A stretch of 6,006 bases of DNA from Kiritimatiellia bacterium (lineage in GTDB: Bacteria; Verrucomicrobiota; Kiritimatiellia; UBA8416; SLMC01), in NCBI GenBank assembly GCA_007133745.1, contig SLMC01000202.1, forward strand, positions 1 through 6,006, read 5' to 3'. Shown here piece by piece: positions 5,875 to 6,006 of the stretch. Under the pieces are notes generated by a model, which saw nothing but the letters and a program-made list of their open reading frames with translations, was not told the origin of the DNA and searched no databases. The position numbers and the translations under genes were made by a program. The stretch's first letter is position 1, and each line of letters opens with the position of its first letter.

Positions 5875-5978
5875 GGCGGGCTTCGCCCGCAACCCAAGTG
5901 TGTGGGTATGTGGGTTTGGGAGTAAGTGAGTTTTCACCCACACACTCACGCACCCACACACTCACTCACAAACATCAC
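5875..5978. repeat. Intergenic repeat copy B, in the leader of the large gene
   Basis: This is the longest copy. It has a perfect hairpin, GCGGGC (5876-5881) and GCCCGC (5885-5890), around a 3-base loop, then the G/T-rich half, then a CA-rich half. It differs from copy A by an 8-base insertion near 5924-5931 and by an extra unit in the CA-rich half. AGTGTGTGGGT (5897-5907) has two perfect inverted partners at 5936-5946 and 5952-5962. The repeat ends 14 bases before the chosen start codon, so it lies in the 5' leader if transcription begins further right. Confidence 0.85.
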
Positions 5979-5985
5979 GCCTCCT
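5946..5985 (-). promoter_or_regulatory. Strong Shine-Dalgarno site with a nine-residue minigene
   Basis: AGGAGG at 5985-5980 is the best ribosome-binding sequence noticed in the window. Four bases further is ATG (5975-5973), opening a frame for MFVSECVGA that ends at TGA (5948-5946). The frame lies in the CA/GT repeat, so its peptide is probably meaningless. It may be a leader minigene, a relic of a lost start, or chance. It is not in frame with the large gene. Confidence 0.25.
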
Positions 5986-6006
5986 ATTTCTTGTTTTTTT
6001 TCGGCA

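Noticed and set aside
5861..5965. Upstream GTG start at 5965 for the large gene
   Set aside because: The extra 35 residues would be translated from the repeat and hairpin, and they would bury the transmembrane anchor behind a Pro/Arg-rich extension.
5875..5978. Repeat tracts as a CRISPR array
   Set aside because: There are no regularly spaced identical repeats with unique spacers. The units are short, degenerate and self-complementary.
5991..6001. T-run on the plus strand as an intrinsic terminator
   Set aside because: No GC stem precedes it on the plus strand and no plus-strand gene leads into it.

Overview
The window is a GC-rich bacterial segment (no base count was made) with five protein genes, all on the minus strand, so transcription runs from the right end to the left. 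The kind of organism is an inference. The genes are bacterial in style, with Shine-Dalgarno sites, a stop/start overlap and a Sec signal peptide. The mix of an MttB-superfamily methyltransferase, a membrane-anchored pseudopilin-like/carbohydrate-binding chimera and repeat-rich spacers would suit a member of the PVC group, such as Kiritimatiellota, Lentisphaerota or Verrucomicrobiota. There is no rRNA or ribosomal protein gene here to confirm that.

Right part (3686-6006): one large gene encodes a 724-residue membrane-anchored surface protein. It has an N-terminal transmembrane helix, a pseudopilin-like segment, a long Pro/Glu-rich linker, a CBM6-like jelly-roll module and a C-terminal PA14-like module. 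The gene lies between two same-orientation copies of an intergenic repeat, one in its 5' leader and one just past its stop. The two copies share 40 identical bases.

Middle and left part (467-3560): a compact operon of four genes. It reads mttB-superfamily methyltransferase, then a stand-alone Nfu-type Fe-S carrier, then a small exported Lys/Glu-rich coiled-coil protein of unknown function, then an endonuclease III with an intact [4Fe-4S] motif. The last three genes overlap each other (ATGA, then a 14-base overlap). The first gap is 64 bases. A sigma70-like promoter lies just upstream of mttB. Upstream of that promoter is a strong three-helix imperfect hairpin containing an 11-base word that is also conserved in cobalamin riboswitches. 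The rest of that riboswitch consensus was not found.

Left end (1-466): no gene is seen. The stretch holds short palindromes, a tandem 12-mer with a terminator-like inverted repeat, a CA-rich low-complexity tract and a third partial copy of the intergenic repeat.

Functional reading: Nfu could supply clusters to endonuclease III, giving one link inside the operon. MttB needs a corrinoid protein partner that is not in the window, so its substrate is unknown. No mobile element, CRISPR array, tRNA or defence system was recognised.
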